DNA of 64,000 nucleotides from Phocaeicola salanitronis DSM 18170 (GTDB lineage: Bacteria > Bacteroidota > Bacteroidia > Bacteroidales > Bacteroidaceae), in NCBI RefSeq assembly GCF_000190575.1, contig NC_015164.1, positions 2,170,001 through 2,234,000 on the forward strand, written 5' to 3'. The notes under the pieces were generated by a model that was given only the letters and a program-made list of their open reading frames with translations, had not been told where the DNA came from and searched no databases. Below are positions 9,087 through 17,256 of this stretch, piece after piece (within the stretch, counting starts at the first letter, position 1; each line of letters starts with the position of its first letter). Position numbers and translations under genes: made by a program.

Positions 9087-10859
9087 ATGAAGATTTTAAG
9101 ATTTTTCCTTATTCTATTGGCAGGTTTGGGCTTTAACAACATCCATGCTTCGAAATCAGGCAATCAAGTTATTACTCCTGAATACATCCAGCAAATTCAT
9201 TTGCAGGACCCTGCGCGGGCATTGCATTTGCTCGATTCGGCAGAACAACACCACTTGCCGGGCATCCGTCCTTTCGAGACAGACATCTTGCGGACAATGT
9301 GTTACGAAGTAACGGGCGAGTGCATTTTAGAAGAAAAATACGCTCGCCGCGCTCTGGCTTCCGACTCGGTACAATTGGTTCCTTCCCGGAAAATCCGCAT
9401 GTTGGTGGCATTAATGAGATCGTTGGTAGAACAAGGCAAGAATGAAGACGCAATCCGTTGCGGGGAAGAAGCGATAGGCCTGGCACGCCTGTTGCACGAT
9501 GAAGGAAGAGAAGGAGAAACACTCCGCAACATCGGAAATATTTACCGGAACATGAACCGTCCGGGCGAAGCGTTGAAACTTTACCGCCAAGGGATAGAGG
9601 CGATGAAAAAATCCACGAATGTACTCATTCTGGCAAACCTTTCCACATCGTACGGTGAGATGATGGCATTGCTCATGAACGAAAAACGGTTGGAGGAAGC
9701 GGTAGAAACCGGTAAGGAACGCGAAGCATTGATTAAGCGCATGGCAGGGATGCCCGGTCCTCCTCCCGGCTATATCGACCAACAATACGGATTCCATTAT
9801 TCGAAAATGGCTTATCTGCTGATGTTGAAAGGAGATGCCCAAAAAGCTGAAGCGTATTACCGGAAATATCTGCAGACCGATTTTTCGCAATCCTCTTCCA
9901 ATGCAGGGCAGATCATCCCCTACTTATTAGAAGCACAACGATACGCCGATGCTTTAAAGCTGAACCAAAACGACAGAAAGAACTATCAGGAAACATACGG
10001 AAACGACACGATAAACTATACCTACCTGATAATTCTGGACCGCTTTGCCCAAGCATACAGGGGGCTGCGTTTATATAAAGAAGCCGATGCCTACCAACAG
10101 CTGCTGAGCATCGTGTCTGACAGCATTTACAGCCGCGAACAAGCCAGCCGGGCACACCAGTATGCCATGGCATTTAACTTACACGAGAAAGACTTGCAAT
10201 TAGTCCAAAGCCAATTGCAATCCCAAAAGCGCGGATTCTTATTAATCGGCTCCTTCGTTGTCATACTTATGCTATGTGCCCTAACCGGCATAATCTTACG
10301 AAACTGGCGTGTAACGCTTCGCCGGAACAGAATTGCAGCAAAACAAATTAATGAATTATTAGCACAACGTGAAGAAGCGCGCAACACATGCTGCCAACAT
10401 ACGATAACCTTACTCGATGCAGAAAAAGAAGAACAAGGACAGACAGATAAGCCGGAAGACACCCCACAGAATGCCGTCGGGAAAGACAGCAATTCACTGG
10501 AATACGAACGTTTCCTCCGCATGGAATATACACTGGTCCATGAGAACCTTTTCCTCCAGCCCGATTTTGGCCGCGACGAACTGATAAGCTTGAGCAATAC
10601 CAACAAGAACGACTTGCCGCGTATTCTCCGGAAGTATGCCAATGCAGATAACGTAAGTTCTTATCTGAATCGGTTGCGTGTGGAATATGCGATAAAGTTG
10701 ATGAAAGAAAAACCGAACCTGTCATTTGATGCGATAGCCAAAGAAGCAAGTTTCAACAGTCATAGCACTTTTTACCGTGCTTTCTATAAGGTGTGTGGCA
10801 TGACTCCGGCACAATATATGAAGGCATTCGGAAAAGAGAACGATTCTCCGTTTGAATGA
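9087..10859 (+). CDS. Membrane-anchored TPR protein with C-terminal AraC-type DNA-binding domain
   Basis: Likely one-component transcription regulator of 590 residues that senses in the periplasm and binds DNA in the cytoplasm. Seen in order: signal/anchor MKILRFFLILLAGLGF, tetratricopeptide-like helical repeats (about 35-370), one membrane segment (GFLLIGSFVVILMLCALTG, about 386-405), a coiled coil with a KQINELLAQREEA stretch, and an AraC helix-turn-helix at the end (about 485-585, with IAKEASFNSHSTFYRAF and the GMTPAQYMKAF tail). Such TPR-TM-AraC proteins are common and mostly unstudied in Bacteroidetes. It has its own promoter; its target may include the PepSY-like gene upstream, but that is only a guess from position. 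It is convergent with the lipoprotein gene at 10907. Confidence 0.8.
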   Translation: MKILRFFLILLAGLGFNNIHASKSGNQVITPEYIQQIHLQDPARALHLLDSAEQHHLPGIRPFETDILRTMCYEVTGECILEEKYARRALASDSVQLVPSRKIRMLVALMRSLVEQGKNEDAIRCGEEAIGLARLLHDEGREGETLRNIGNIYRNMNRPGEALKLYRQGIEAMKKSTNVLILANLSTSYGEMMALLMNEKRLEEAVETGKEREALIKRMAGMPGPPPGYIDQQYGFHYSKMAYLLMLKGDAQKAEAYYRKYLQTDFSQSSSNAGQIIPYLLEAQRYADALKLNQNDRKNYQETYGNDTINYTYLIILDRFAQAYRGLRLYKEADAYQQLLSIVSDSIYSREQASRAHQYAMAFNLHEKDLQLVQSQLQSQKRGFLLIGSFVVILMLCALTGIILRNWRVTLRRNRIAAKQINELLAQREEARNTCCQHTITLLDAEKEEQGQTDKPEDTPQNAVGKDSNSLEYERFLRMEYTLVHENLFLQPDFGRDELISLSNTNKNDLPRILRKYANADNVSSYLNRLRVEYAIKLMKEKPNLSFDAIAKEASFNSHSTFYRAFYKVCGMTPAQYMKAFGKENDSPFE

Positions 10860-10906
10860 AATCATACAAACAGAGAGTCGTCCGGATTCCGGTCGGTGTG
10901 CATAAA

Positions 10907-11362
10907 TTACCGAAGGTCGATTTCCAGCAGAATATTTCCGTAAGAAATAACGCTGCCTCCCAGATTTCCTACCAGTCCTACCTGATAACTGATAGCCAGA
11001 GTAACAGGCTCAGAAACACTGAGTCCGGCATCCCGTATTACCTGATTATAATCGTGTCCTGCCATCTCGTTAAGGGTTTGACTGCCTACTTGCTTTGCCA
11101 TATCGTCGAAATCAGCGTCTGTAAGTTCGGTATGATCGGTGGTGACGGATATATGGCGGTTTATCAACCCTTGCTGGTCCTGGTATTCCAAGATGGCTTC
11201 AACAATGGTTGGGTCTATGGTCATAGGTGAATGCCCCTGGTATACCACTGTATAATCTACAGTACTGCTTTCATCCGAAGAACAAGATGAAAAGATGGGC
11301 AACAAACAACAAATGAGAAGCATCATTTGTTTTATTCTTTGAATTTTTCGCTTTGTTTTCAT
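10907..11362 (-). CDS. Small lipoprotein of unknown function
   Basis: Predicted lipoprotein of 151 residues. The N terminus has a basic stretch (MKTKRKIQRIKQ), a hydrophobic core and the lipobox cysteine at about residue 27 (PIFSSC), followed by Ser/Asp/Glu residues. The mature part contains a YQDQQGLINRH segment and ends in beta-like strands (VTLAISYQVGLVG, SYGNILLEIDL). I recognise no domain. It lies 25 bases after the CsgG-like gene on the same strand, so the two are probably one operon; its 3' end faces the regulator gene, 47 bases away. Confidence 0.6.
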   Translation of the reverse strand: MKTKRKIQRIKQMMLLICCLLPIFSSCSSDESSTVDYTVVYQGHSPMTIDPTIVEAILEYQDQQGLINRHISVTTDHTELTDADFDDMAKQVGSQTLNEMAGHDYNQVIRDAGLSVSEPVTLAISYQVGLVGNLGGSVISYGNILLEIDLR

Positions 11363-11387
11363 ACTTTTTATTTTAGGATTATTAATC

Positions 11388-12275
11388 TCATCTTCTGACG
11401 GTAACCACTAATGTGCTTCCGTTGTCTAATGCCGTTTTTATTTCTTTCTCTCCTTTTGTAACTTTGCATAGGCTTAATTCCTCTCCCAGTACCTCTTCTA
11501 CTTTCAAACGGCCGATTTCAATCCGTGCCTCTTTCCCGGCAATCTCCTTTACCGAATAGACATCAAACTGCTGGCCTTTGTAAGCACTCAGCGAAGTGCC
11601 TAAATCGATGTATACCGTTTTTTGTTTTTCTTTTTTTATTTCACCCCGCTCTATGATAGCGGCATTGACGGGATATCTGGCATTGAAATAACCGGCAATG
11701 ACTCCGGAAAGGTTACTGAGAGCTTCCGTCACCGCCTTGTCCTCGCTGGTCGTATCAGAACCACTGGCATTGAAAGTACGGCTGTCTTCCATTACACCGG
11801 TATATGCATTCTTTACATTAACGGTTACACTTATGGTGGCTTCCACATTCGTATAAGGTGTAAACGCTGAATTTTTCAGTCTTTTCCGTTCCTTGAGCGA
11901 AGGGCCGTTGGATGTTGCACTGATGCTGACAATGGTGCCGTCTGTGTAAAGAAGATTCTTGTCCCGAAGTTTTTCGTTTTGAAATGTTTTCCCGTCTATC
12001 ACCTGCAATCGGACTACATTCCCGAATCCTTTGGCGATACTTGCCCTTACATCATCGGCATAATCGGACAGTTGGGTAGTATTTTTTCCTTTTATAATTG
12101 ATGAAGTGATATTTTTCAATACTTTGCCGGCATTGTCATTTTCTCCTTTCGGAGTGTAATTAAAGTGCCCTATACCTATTTTATAAATAGCGTTTCGTTC
12201 TACTTGTGCTTGTATGTCGTGTACAGTTGATAACATAAAGCATGTTGCCAATAAAAAAAGAAGTCGTAAATTCAT
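11388..12275 (-). CDS. Secreted CsgG/FlgT-like protein, function unknown
   Basis: Exported protein of 295 residues with a clear signal peptide (MNLRLLFLLATCFMLSTVHDIQAQ). The mature region starts with a YKIGIGHFNYTPK strand, contains a DDVRASIAKGF helix, a long strand pair ending in ISVTVNVKNAYTGVMEDSRTF, a helix with AVTEALSNLSGVIAGYF, and a C-terminal beta domain (KTVYIDLGTSLSAYKGQQFDVY). This order (Rossmann-like part plus a small barrel) resembles CsgG or FlgT-type periplasmic proteins, but the match is by eye only. It is the first gene of a likely two-gene operon with the lipoprotein downstream and has its own promoter at 12309-12338. Confidence 0.5.
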   Translation of the reverse strand: MNLRLLFLLATCFMLSTVHDIQAQVERNAIYKIGIGHFNYTPKGENDNAGKVLKNITSSIIKGKNTTQLSDYADDVRASIAKGFGNVVRLQVIDGKTFQNEKLRDKNLLYTDGTIVSISATSNGPSLKERKRLKNSAFTPYTNVEATISVTVNVKNAYTGVMEDSRTFNASGSDTTSEDKAVTEALSNLSGVIAGYFNARYPVNAAIIERGEIKKEKQKTVYIDLGTSLSAYKGQQFDVYSVKEIAGKEARIEIGRLKVEEVLGEELSLCKVTKGEKEIKTALDNGSTLVVTVRR

Positions 12276-12308
12276 AAGCTTACATTGTTATAAGACATTA
12301 TTTTTTGG

Positions 12309-12338
12309 CAAAGTTATTAATTCTTTGTATCAGGCAAA
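12309..12338 (-). promoter_or_regulatory. Promoter of the CsgG-like/lipoprotein operon
   Basis: On the minus strand, TTTG (12338-12335), 18 bases, then TAACTTTG (12316-12309). The start codon lies 33 bases further. Confidence 0.65.
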
Positions 12339-12484
12339 GGGCTAAGAGTTGTCTGTCGCTTTCACTTTGTCCGTTATTGTATCTTATTTTGTCTAATGAA
12401 ATGAGTAAGAGACCTTTTTGACTTGAAAGCGTACTATTTTTATAATTTTTCCAATTTTCTGCCGTTCCTTATTAAAATCTTTCG

Positions 12485-12492
12485 TAATTTTG
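12485..12492 (+). promoter_or_regulatory. -7 box of the XRE-cupin gene
   Basis: TAATTTTG fits TAnnTTTG and lies 24 bases before the start codon at 12517. No clear -33 box. Confidence 0.5.
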
Positions 12493-12516
12493 GCGTGAAC
12501 TAACAGAAATAAGAAT

Positions 12517-13074
12517 ATGGACGAACAGATAAAACAAATTGCCGAGCGTTTGCGGGGATTGCGCGACGCATTGGAGCTAAGCGTGGAAGAAGTGGCATCG
12601 GACTGTAAACTGACAGCAGAAGAATACCGTGCCCTTGAATCAGGAGAAAGCGACCTCTCGGTCAGTCTTTTGCAACGCATCGCCCACAAATATGGCATTA
12701 CGTTAGATGAATTGATGTTTGGTGAGGAGCCGAAGATGAAATCGTATTTCCTTACCCGTAAAGGGACAGGAGTTTCGGTAGAACGTACCAAGGCTTATAA
12801 GTATGAATCACTCGCTTCGGGATTTAAGGACAGGATAGCCGACCCGTTTATCGTAACGGTAGAGCCTAAACCCGAAGGTACTGCCGTATACTTTAACACA
12901 CACGAAGGACAAGAGTTCAACTTAGTAATAGAAGGCCGCCTGTTATTGAACATCAATGGGAAAGAACTGATACTGAATCCGGGCGACAGCCTGTATTTCG
13001 ATTCGAGCAAGCCGCACGGCATGTTGGCGCTTGATGGAAAAACCGTGAAGTTCCTTGCGGTAGTGATGCAATAA
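12517..13074 (+). CDS. XRE-family regulator with C-terminal cupin domain
   Basis: Transcription regulator of 185 residues. Residues about 8-70 form a helix-turn-helix of the XRE type (LRGLRDALELSVEEVASD, then YRALESGESDLSVSLLQRI). Residues about 105-180 form a cupin barrel (TAVYFNTHEGQEFNLVIEGRL ends with the LNPGDSLYFDSSKPHGM motif), which in this family binds a small effector. It is followed after 100 bases by the acyl-CoA synthetase gene on the same strand. This regulator/synthetase pairing suggests that the cupin senses the acid or acyl-CoA handled by the enzyme. A family E hairpin lies between the two genes. Confidence 0.88.
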   Translation: MDEQIKQIAERLRGLRDALELSVEEVASDCKLTAEEYRALESGESDLSVSLLQRIAHKYGITLDELMFGEEPKMKSYFLTRKGTGVSVERTKAYKYESLASGFKDRIADPFIVTVEPKPEGTAVYFNTHEGQEFNLVIEGRLLLNINGKELILNPGDSLYFDSSKPHGMLALDGKTVKFLAVVMQ

Positions 13075-13095
13075 AATTGGTTTATATAATGGAAA

Positions 13096-13159
13096 TTCAC
13101 CATAGGGGACACAGGGTATCACAGAGGTTCTAAATATTCCTCCGTGTACCTCTGGTGAA
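13096..13159. repeat. Family E hairpin, copy E1
   Basis: Imperfect inverted repeat with ends TTCACCATAGGGGACAC and GTGTACCTCTGGTGAA. Related copies with TTCACC/GGTGAA-type ends occur at 30768-30840 and 41484-41549. Here it ends 15 bases before the start codon of the synthetase gene, so it could shape the leader of that mRNA. Confidence 0.65.
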
Positions 13160-13174
13160 AAAAACAAAACACGT

Positions 13175-14830
13175 ATGTTAGAAAGATTTGTAAGTCAGAC
13201 AACTTTCTCCTCGCAAGAGGATTTCATCAAGAATTTTAGAGTAAATGTGCCTGAGAATTTCAATTTCGGGTACGACATCGTGGATGCTTGGGCAGCAGAA
13301 CGTCCGGAAAAGAATGCACTGTTGTGGACCAATGACAAAGGCGAATGTATCCAGTTCACTTACGCTGATTTGAAGAAATATACCGATATGACCGCTTCTT
13401 ATTTCCAGAGTCTGGGAATAGGCAAGGGCGACAAAGTGATGTTGATATTGAAACGCCGCTATGAGTTCTGGTTTTCGATTATCGCTTTGCACAAGATAGG
13501 AGCTGTGGCGATCCCCGCTACCCACCTGCTGACGAAGAAAGACATTGTCTATCGGTGTCAGGCAGCTACCATCAAGATGATTGTAGCTGCGGGTGAAGGA
13601 GTGATTCTGAAACATATCGTAGATGCAATGCCTCAGTCACCCAGCGTAGAAAAACTGGTCAGCGTAGGTCCTGAGTATCCCGAAGGATTTGAGGATTTTC
13701 ATAAAGGCATCGAAAATGCTGCACCTTTCACACGTCCCGTGAATGTAAACACCAACGATGACATCATGTTGATGTACTTCACCTCGGGCACTACCGGCGA
13801 ACCGAAGATGGTGGCACACGATTTCACCTATCCTTTGGGACATATCACTACGGCGAGCTTCTGGCATAACCTGCACGAAGACAGCCTGCATTTTACCATT
13901 GCCGATACAGGCTGGGGCAAGGCTGTATGGGGAAAACTGTATGGGCAGATGATAGCAGGGGCTAACATTTTCGTCTACGACCACGAGAAGTTTACACCTT
14001 CTGATATTCTGAAGAAGATTCACGATTATCACATCACTTCACTTTGTGCACCTCCCACCATTTACCGCTTCCTTATCCGTGAGGACTTGAGCAAATACGA
14101 CTTGTCTTCATTGGAGTATTGTACCACGGCGGGTGAGGCGTTGAACTATTCGGTTTACGAAACCTTTTTGAAGATAACAGGCATCCGCTTGATGGAAGGC
14201 TTTGGACAGACCGAAACTACCTTGACACTTGCCACTTTCCCGTGGATGGAACCCAAGCCGGGAAGCATGGGCGTGCCTAATCCTCAATATCAGATAGACC
14301 TGTTGAAGCCTGACGGCCGCTCTGCCGAGGATGGCGAACAAGGACAAATTGTGATACGTACTGACAAAGGCAAACCGCTGGGGTTGTTCAAGGAATATTA
14401 TCGTGCGCCCGAACTGACCCGTGAGGCTTGGCACGATGGAGTATATTACACCGGTGATGTGGCTTGGCGTGACGAAGATGGTTACTATTGGTTTGTAGGA
14501 CGTGCCGATGATGTCATCAAGAGTTCAGGGTATCGCATTGGTCCGTTCGAAGTGGAAAGTGCCCTGATGACCCATCCTGCAGTGGTAGAGTGTGCCATAA
14601 CGGGAGTGCCTGATGAAATCCGCGGTCAGGTGGTGAAGGCTACCATTGTATTGGCAAAAGATTATAAGGCAAAAGCCGGTCCCGACTTGATAAAGGAACT
14701 TCAGGATCATGTGAAGCGGGTAACCGCTCCTTATAAATATCCGCGTGTGATAGAATTTGTCGAAGAATTGCCTAAGACTATCAGCGGGAAAATCCGCCGC
14801 GTGGAAATCCGGGAAAAGGACAATGGATAA
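13175..14830 (+). CDS. AMP-forming acyl-CoA synthetase (acetyl/medium-chain type)
   Basis: Cytoplasmic ANL-family enzyme that activates a carboxylic acid with ATP and joins it to CoA. The 551 residues include the P-loop-like motif [13 protein letters not shown] (A3), the GFGQTETT motif (A5), [20 protein letters not shown] (A7/A8 hinge) and the C-terminal [13 protein letters not shown] with the catalytic lysine. The layout resembles the acetyl-CoA/medium-chain acyl-CoA synthetase branch; the acid used cannot be told from sequence. It lies behind the XRE-cupin regulator and is closed by a strong terminator shared with the opposite rpmE gene. Confidence 0.9.
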   Translation: MLERFVSQTTFSSQEDFIKNFRVNVPENFNFGYDIVDAWAAERPEKNALLWTNDKGECIQFTYADLKKYTDMTASYFQSLGIGKGDKVMLILKRRYEFWFSIIALHKIGAVAIPATHLLTKKDIVYRCQAATIKMIVAAGEGVILKHIVDAMPQSPSVEKLVSVGPEYPEGFEDFHKGIENAAPFTRPVNVNTNDDIMLMYFTSGTTGEPKMVAHDFTYPLGHITTASFWHNLHEDSLHFTIADTGWGKAVWGKLYGQMIAGANIFVYDHEKFTPSDILKKIHDYHITSLCAPPTIYRFLIREDLSKYDLSSLEYCTTAGEALNYSVYETFLKITGIRLMEGFGQTETTLTLATFPWMEPKPGSMGVPNPQYQIDLLKPDGRSAEDGEQGQIVIRTDKGKPLGLFKEYYRAPELTREAWHDGVYYTGDVAWRDEDGYYWFVGRADDVIKSSGYRIGPFEVESALMTHPAVVECAITGVPDEIRGQVVKATIVLAKDYKAKAGPDLIKELQDHVKRVTAPYKYPRVIEFVEELPKTISGKIRRVEIREKDNG

Positions 14831-14835
14831 ATAAA

Positions 14836-14880
14836 ACAAGACCGGGCATCGTTGCTGAAACGCAGGATGCCCGGTCTTGT
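14836..14880. terminator. Bidirectional terminator between acyl-CoA synthetase and rpmE
   Basis: A perfect 15-base stem, ACAAGACCGGGCATC at 14836-14850 and its complement at 14866-14880, with a 15-base loop. It lies between two convergent genes. Confidence 0.75.
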
Positions 14881-14901
14881 TATGGAACAAAATACGAAAT
14901 T

Positions 14902-15153
14902 TTATTTCTTAATGCGGTTGTAACGGTTCATGAACTTATCAACACGACCTGCAGTGTCTACCAATTTAGACTTGCCGGTATAGAACGGGTGAGAAGTGTT
15001 AGAAATTTCCAACTTTACCAACGGATAAGTTTCGCCTTCAAACTCGATTGTGTCTTTTGTCGCACAAGTAGAACGAGACAAGAACATGTCACCGTTTGAC
15101 ATGTCTTTAAATACTACCGGACGGTAGTTTTCTGGATGAATGCCTTTTTTCAT
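14902..15153 (-). CDS. rpmE2: 50S ribosomal protein L31, type B
   Basis: Ribosomal large-subunit protein of 83 residues. The start ATG at 15153 gives the family N terminus [18 protein letters not shown]; a longer reading frame extends upstream but lies in the leader. The zinc-binding CxxC pair of type A L31 is missing (only one Cys, in RSTCATKD), which marks type B, the zinc-independent form often used under zinc shortage. The C terminus [18 protein letters not shown] matches the family. A minus-strand -7-like box TATCTTTG sits at 15252-15259, leaving a leader of about 90 bases. No zinc-repressor operator was recognised. Confidence 0.93.
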   Translation of the reverse strand: MKKGIHPENYRPVVFKDMSNGDMFLSRSTCATKDTIEFEGETYPLVKLEISNTSHPFYTGKSKLVDTAGRVDKFMNRYNRIKK

Positions 15154-15513
15154 TTCAGTATATACTTTATTGTTATTATTATTTGCAAATAGTTTTGGTA
15201 ACTTTCCACCCTTTTTCAAAGGGTTTCCGTGTAATGGTCTGTTTCGGCTTGCAAAGATACGGCTTTTCTTTGAAATAGAAAAAGTTTTGAATGTTTTTTT
15301 CATTTATCCCCCCAAAGCCGCCTGTCCCGGTACGTCTCCAGCATTTGCAACCTTTACATTGCATCCTTGCCCGTTCTTTTAACATCCGCGGCATTTTTTG
15401 ATAAAACACTTTAATGCGCGGCGCATTTTTTAGGGAAGATGATGCAGAATTGACGCTTTTATTTTTACATTTGCAGTGGAATTAATTCACTAACAATTAT
15501 AAATTTTACAACA
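15154..15513. other. Divergent leader region between rpmE2 and fba
   Basis: This gap holds the rpmE2 promoter and leader (minus strand, -7-like box at 15252-15259) and the fba promoter (-7 box at 15466-15473). Bases 15300-15440 show no gene or repeat that I could support. Confidence 0.45.
15466..15473 (+). promoter_or_regulatory. -7 box of fba
   Basis: TACATTTG, consensus TAnnTTTG, 40 bases before the ATG of the aldolase gene. A -33 box is not obvious. Confidence 0.5.
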
Positions 15514-16518
15514 ATGGTTAATTACAAAGAATTGGGCTTGGTAAACACCAAAGACATGTTTGCCAGAGCAATTAAAGGCGGATACGCTATCCCTGCGTTC
15601 AACTTTAATAACATGGAGCAATTGCAGGCTATCATCAAAGCTGCAGTAGAAACTAAATCTCCGGTTATCCTGCAGGTTTCTAAAGGCGCACGCAACTACG
15701 CGAACCAGACTTTGCTGCGCTACATGGCAGAAGGTGCTGTAGCATACGCCAAAGAATTGGGTTGCGAACATCCGGAAATCGTACTTCACCTCGACCATGG
15801 AGATTCATTCGAACTCTGCAAATCTTGCGTAGACCTTGGCTTCTCTTCAGTTATGATTGATGGTTCTCACTTGCCATACGAAGAAAACGTAGCCTTGACT
15901 AAGAAAGTCGTTGAATATGCTCACCAATACGATGTAACCGTAGAAGGTGAATTAGGCGTATTGGCTGGTGTAGAAGATGAAGTGTCAGCAGAACACCACA
16001 CTTATACCAATCCTGAAGAAGTTATCGATTTCGCTACCCGCACAGGTTGCGACTCATTGGCTATTTCTATCGGTACTTCTCACGGTGCTTATAAGTTCAA
16101 ACCCGAACAATGCCACGTAGATCCGAAGACAGGCCGTCTGGTTCCTCCTCCTTTGGCATTCGACGTATTGGATGCAGTAATGGAAAAACTGCCGGGATTC
16201 CCTATCGTATTGCACGGATCGTCTTCAGTTCCTCAGGAATACGTAGATATGATCAACCAATACGGCGGAAAGTTGGAAGCTGCCATCGGAATCCCCGAAG
16301 AAGAATTGCGTAAGGCTGCCAAGTCGGCTGTTTGCAAAATCAACATTGACTCAGACTCTCGTTTGGCTATGACAGCTGCTGTACGTAAGGTATTCGTTGA
16401 GAAACCGGCAGAATTCGACCCGCGTAAATATTTAGGTCCGGCTCGTGACGAAATGGAAAAGATGTACAAGCATAAAATCCTTAACGTATTGGGTTCAGAC
16501 GGCAAGCTGGCTCAATAA
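15514..16518 (+). CDS. fba: Class II fructose-bisphosphate aldolase
   Basis: Zn-dependent aldolase of glycolysis and gluconeogenesis, splitting fructose 1,6-bisphosphate into two triose phosphates. The 334-residue protein has the class II features: IPAFNFNNMEQLQAI at the N terminus, the VLHLDHGDSFE segment with Asp and the first Zn-binding His, the GELGVLAGVEDEV segment, the LAISIGTSHGAYKF motif with a Zn-binding His, and VLHGSSSVP with the third His. Codon use is strongly biased to a narrow set, as expected for a highly expressed gene. Its terminator follows at 16571. Confidence 0.95.
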   Translation: MVNYKELGLVNTKDMFARAIKGGYAIPAFNFNNMEQLQAIIKAAVETKSPVILQVSKGARNYANQTLLRYMAEGAVAYAKELGCEHPEIVLHLDHGDSFELCKSCVDLGFSSVMIDGSHLPYEENVALTKKVVEYAHQYDVTVEGELGVLAGVEDEVSAEHHTYTNPEEVIDFATRTGCDSLAISIGTSHGAYKFKPEQCHVDPKTGRLVPPPLAFDVLDAVMEKLPGFPIVLHGSSSVPQEYVDMINQYGGKLEAAIGIPEEELRKAAKSAVCKINIDSDSRLAMTAAVRKVFVEKPAEFDPRKYLGPARDEMEKMYKHKILNVLGSDGKLAQ

Positions 16519-16570
16519 ATGAACGCGACATAAAATAATAAAGACTTTATACACCTATAACTATAAATGC

Positions 16571-16610
16571 GAAGCTGCTTCTCCGGGGTGGAGAGGCAGC
16601 TTCTTTTTTA
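16571..16610. terminator. Terminator after fba
   Basis: Near-perfect stem GAAGCTGCTTCTCC / GGAGAGGCAGCTTC (one unpaired G) followed by a run of T. Lies between convergent fba and the DUF3332 gene. Confidence 0.75.
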
Positions 16611-16627
16611 TTATTTTATCCTTATAT

Positions 16628-17122
16628 TCAACGAGGCATAACCGTTACCTTTTCCCCGTTTTGCTCTTTATAGGTAACGCTGCCGTCTTCGTTCATCGTC
16701 ATCAGTTCGAATGTCTGGCCTTCTGCCACCGCATTCCATGTACGGTTTTCTTCATTATAAACCAAATCCAGCGGGCGGTCTGTTTCACCCATCTTCGTTA
16801 TGGTATAACCGTCTTCATTGGTACGCACCAGGTATTCACCGTTTTCCCCCTGAATAACCTTATCCGTACCTACATCTGCCAACGGATTAGAGCCCGACCA
16901 GAATTCAATGGAATTCAGCACAAGCACATCTGCCAGATAAGCCACCTCATACACCGGAATGATATGGAAAGCGATAAACACAATTTCATTCACCGCTTTA
17001 TGCCCGATACCCATATTCCAATCTTTCAATCGATTCCAAGCACTAAATGAACCGATGCAGGAAGAACAAAGCAAGCTTCCTCCCAACACCGCACAAAGTG
17101 CCGTTAGTTTCATCTTTCTCAT
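16628..17122 (-). CDS. DUF3332 family lipoprotein
   Basis: Predicted lipoprotein of 164 residues. The signal peptide MRKMKLTALCAVLGGSLLCSSC ends in a lipobox cysteine; the IGSFSAWNRLKDWN segment directly after it and the two hydrophobic stretches (NEIVFIAFHIIPVYEV, YLADVLVLNSIEFW) fit DUF3332. The C-terminal half is a string of short beta strands. Function is unknown. A minus-strand -7 box TAACTTTG lies at 17161-17154, 32 bases before the start. It is convergent with fba and divergent from the MFS transporter gene. Confidence 0.75.
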   Translation of the reverse strand: MRKMKLTALCAVLGGSLLCSSCIGSFSAWNRLKDWNMGIGHKAVNEIVFIAFHIIPVYEVAYLADVLVLNSIEFWSGSNPLADVGTDKVIQGENGEYLVRTNEDGYTITKMGETDRPLDLVYNEENRTWNAVAEGQTFELMTMNEDGSVTYKEQNGEKVTVMPR

Positions 17123-17203
17123 AAATTTAAGTTTTAGTCAGTTAATATGCCCTCAAAGTTAGAACTTATTTTGATAAATGAAACAAAAAACCATGAAAAG
17201 AAG

Positions 17204-17211
17204 TATCTTTG
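17204..17211 (+). promoter_or_regulatory. -7 box of the MFS transporter gene
   Basis: TATCTTTG matches TAnnTTTG; 45 bases before the ATG at 17257. Confidence 0.5.
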
Positions 17212-17256
17212 TTGCGCTATTTAACGAAAAAGTAAAACTATATAAATAAAAAGACA

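Noticed and set aside
15154..15303. N-terminal extension of L31 upstream to 15303
   Set aside because: The family starts at [10 protein letters not shown]; the extra 50 residues overlap the promoter and leader.
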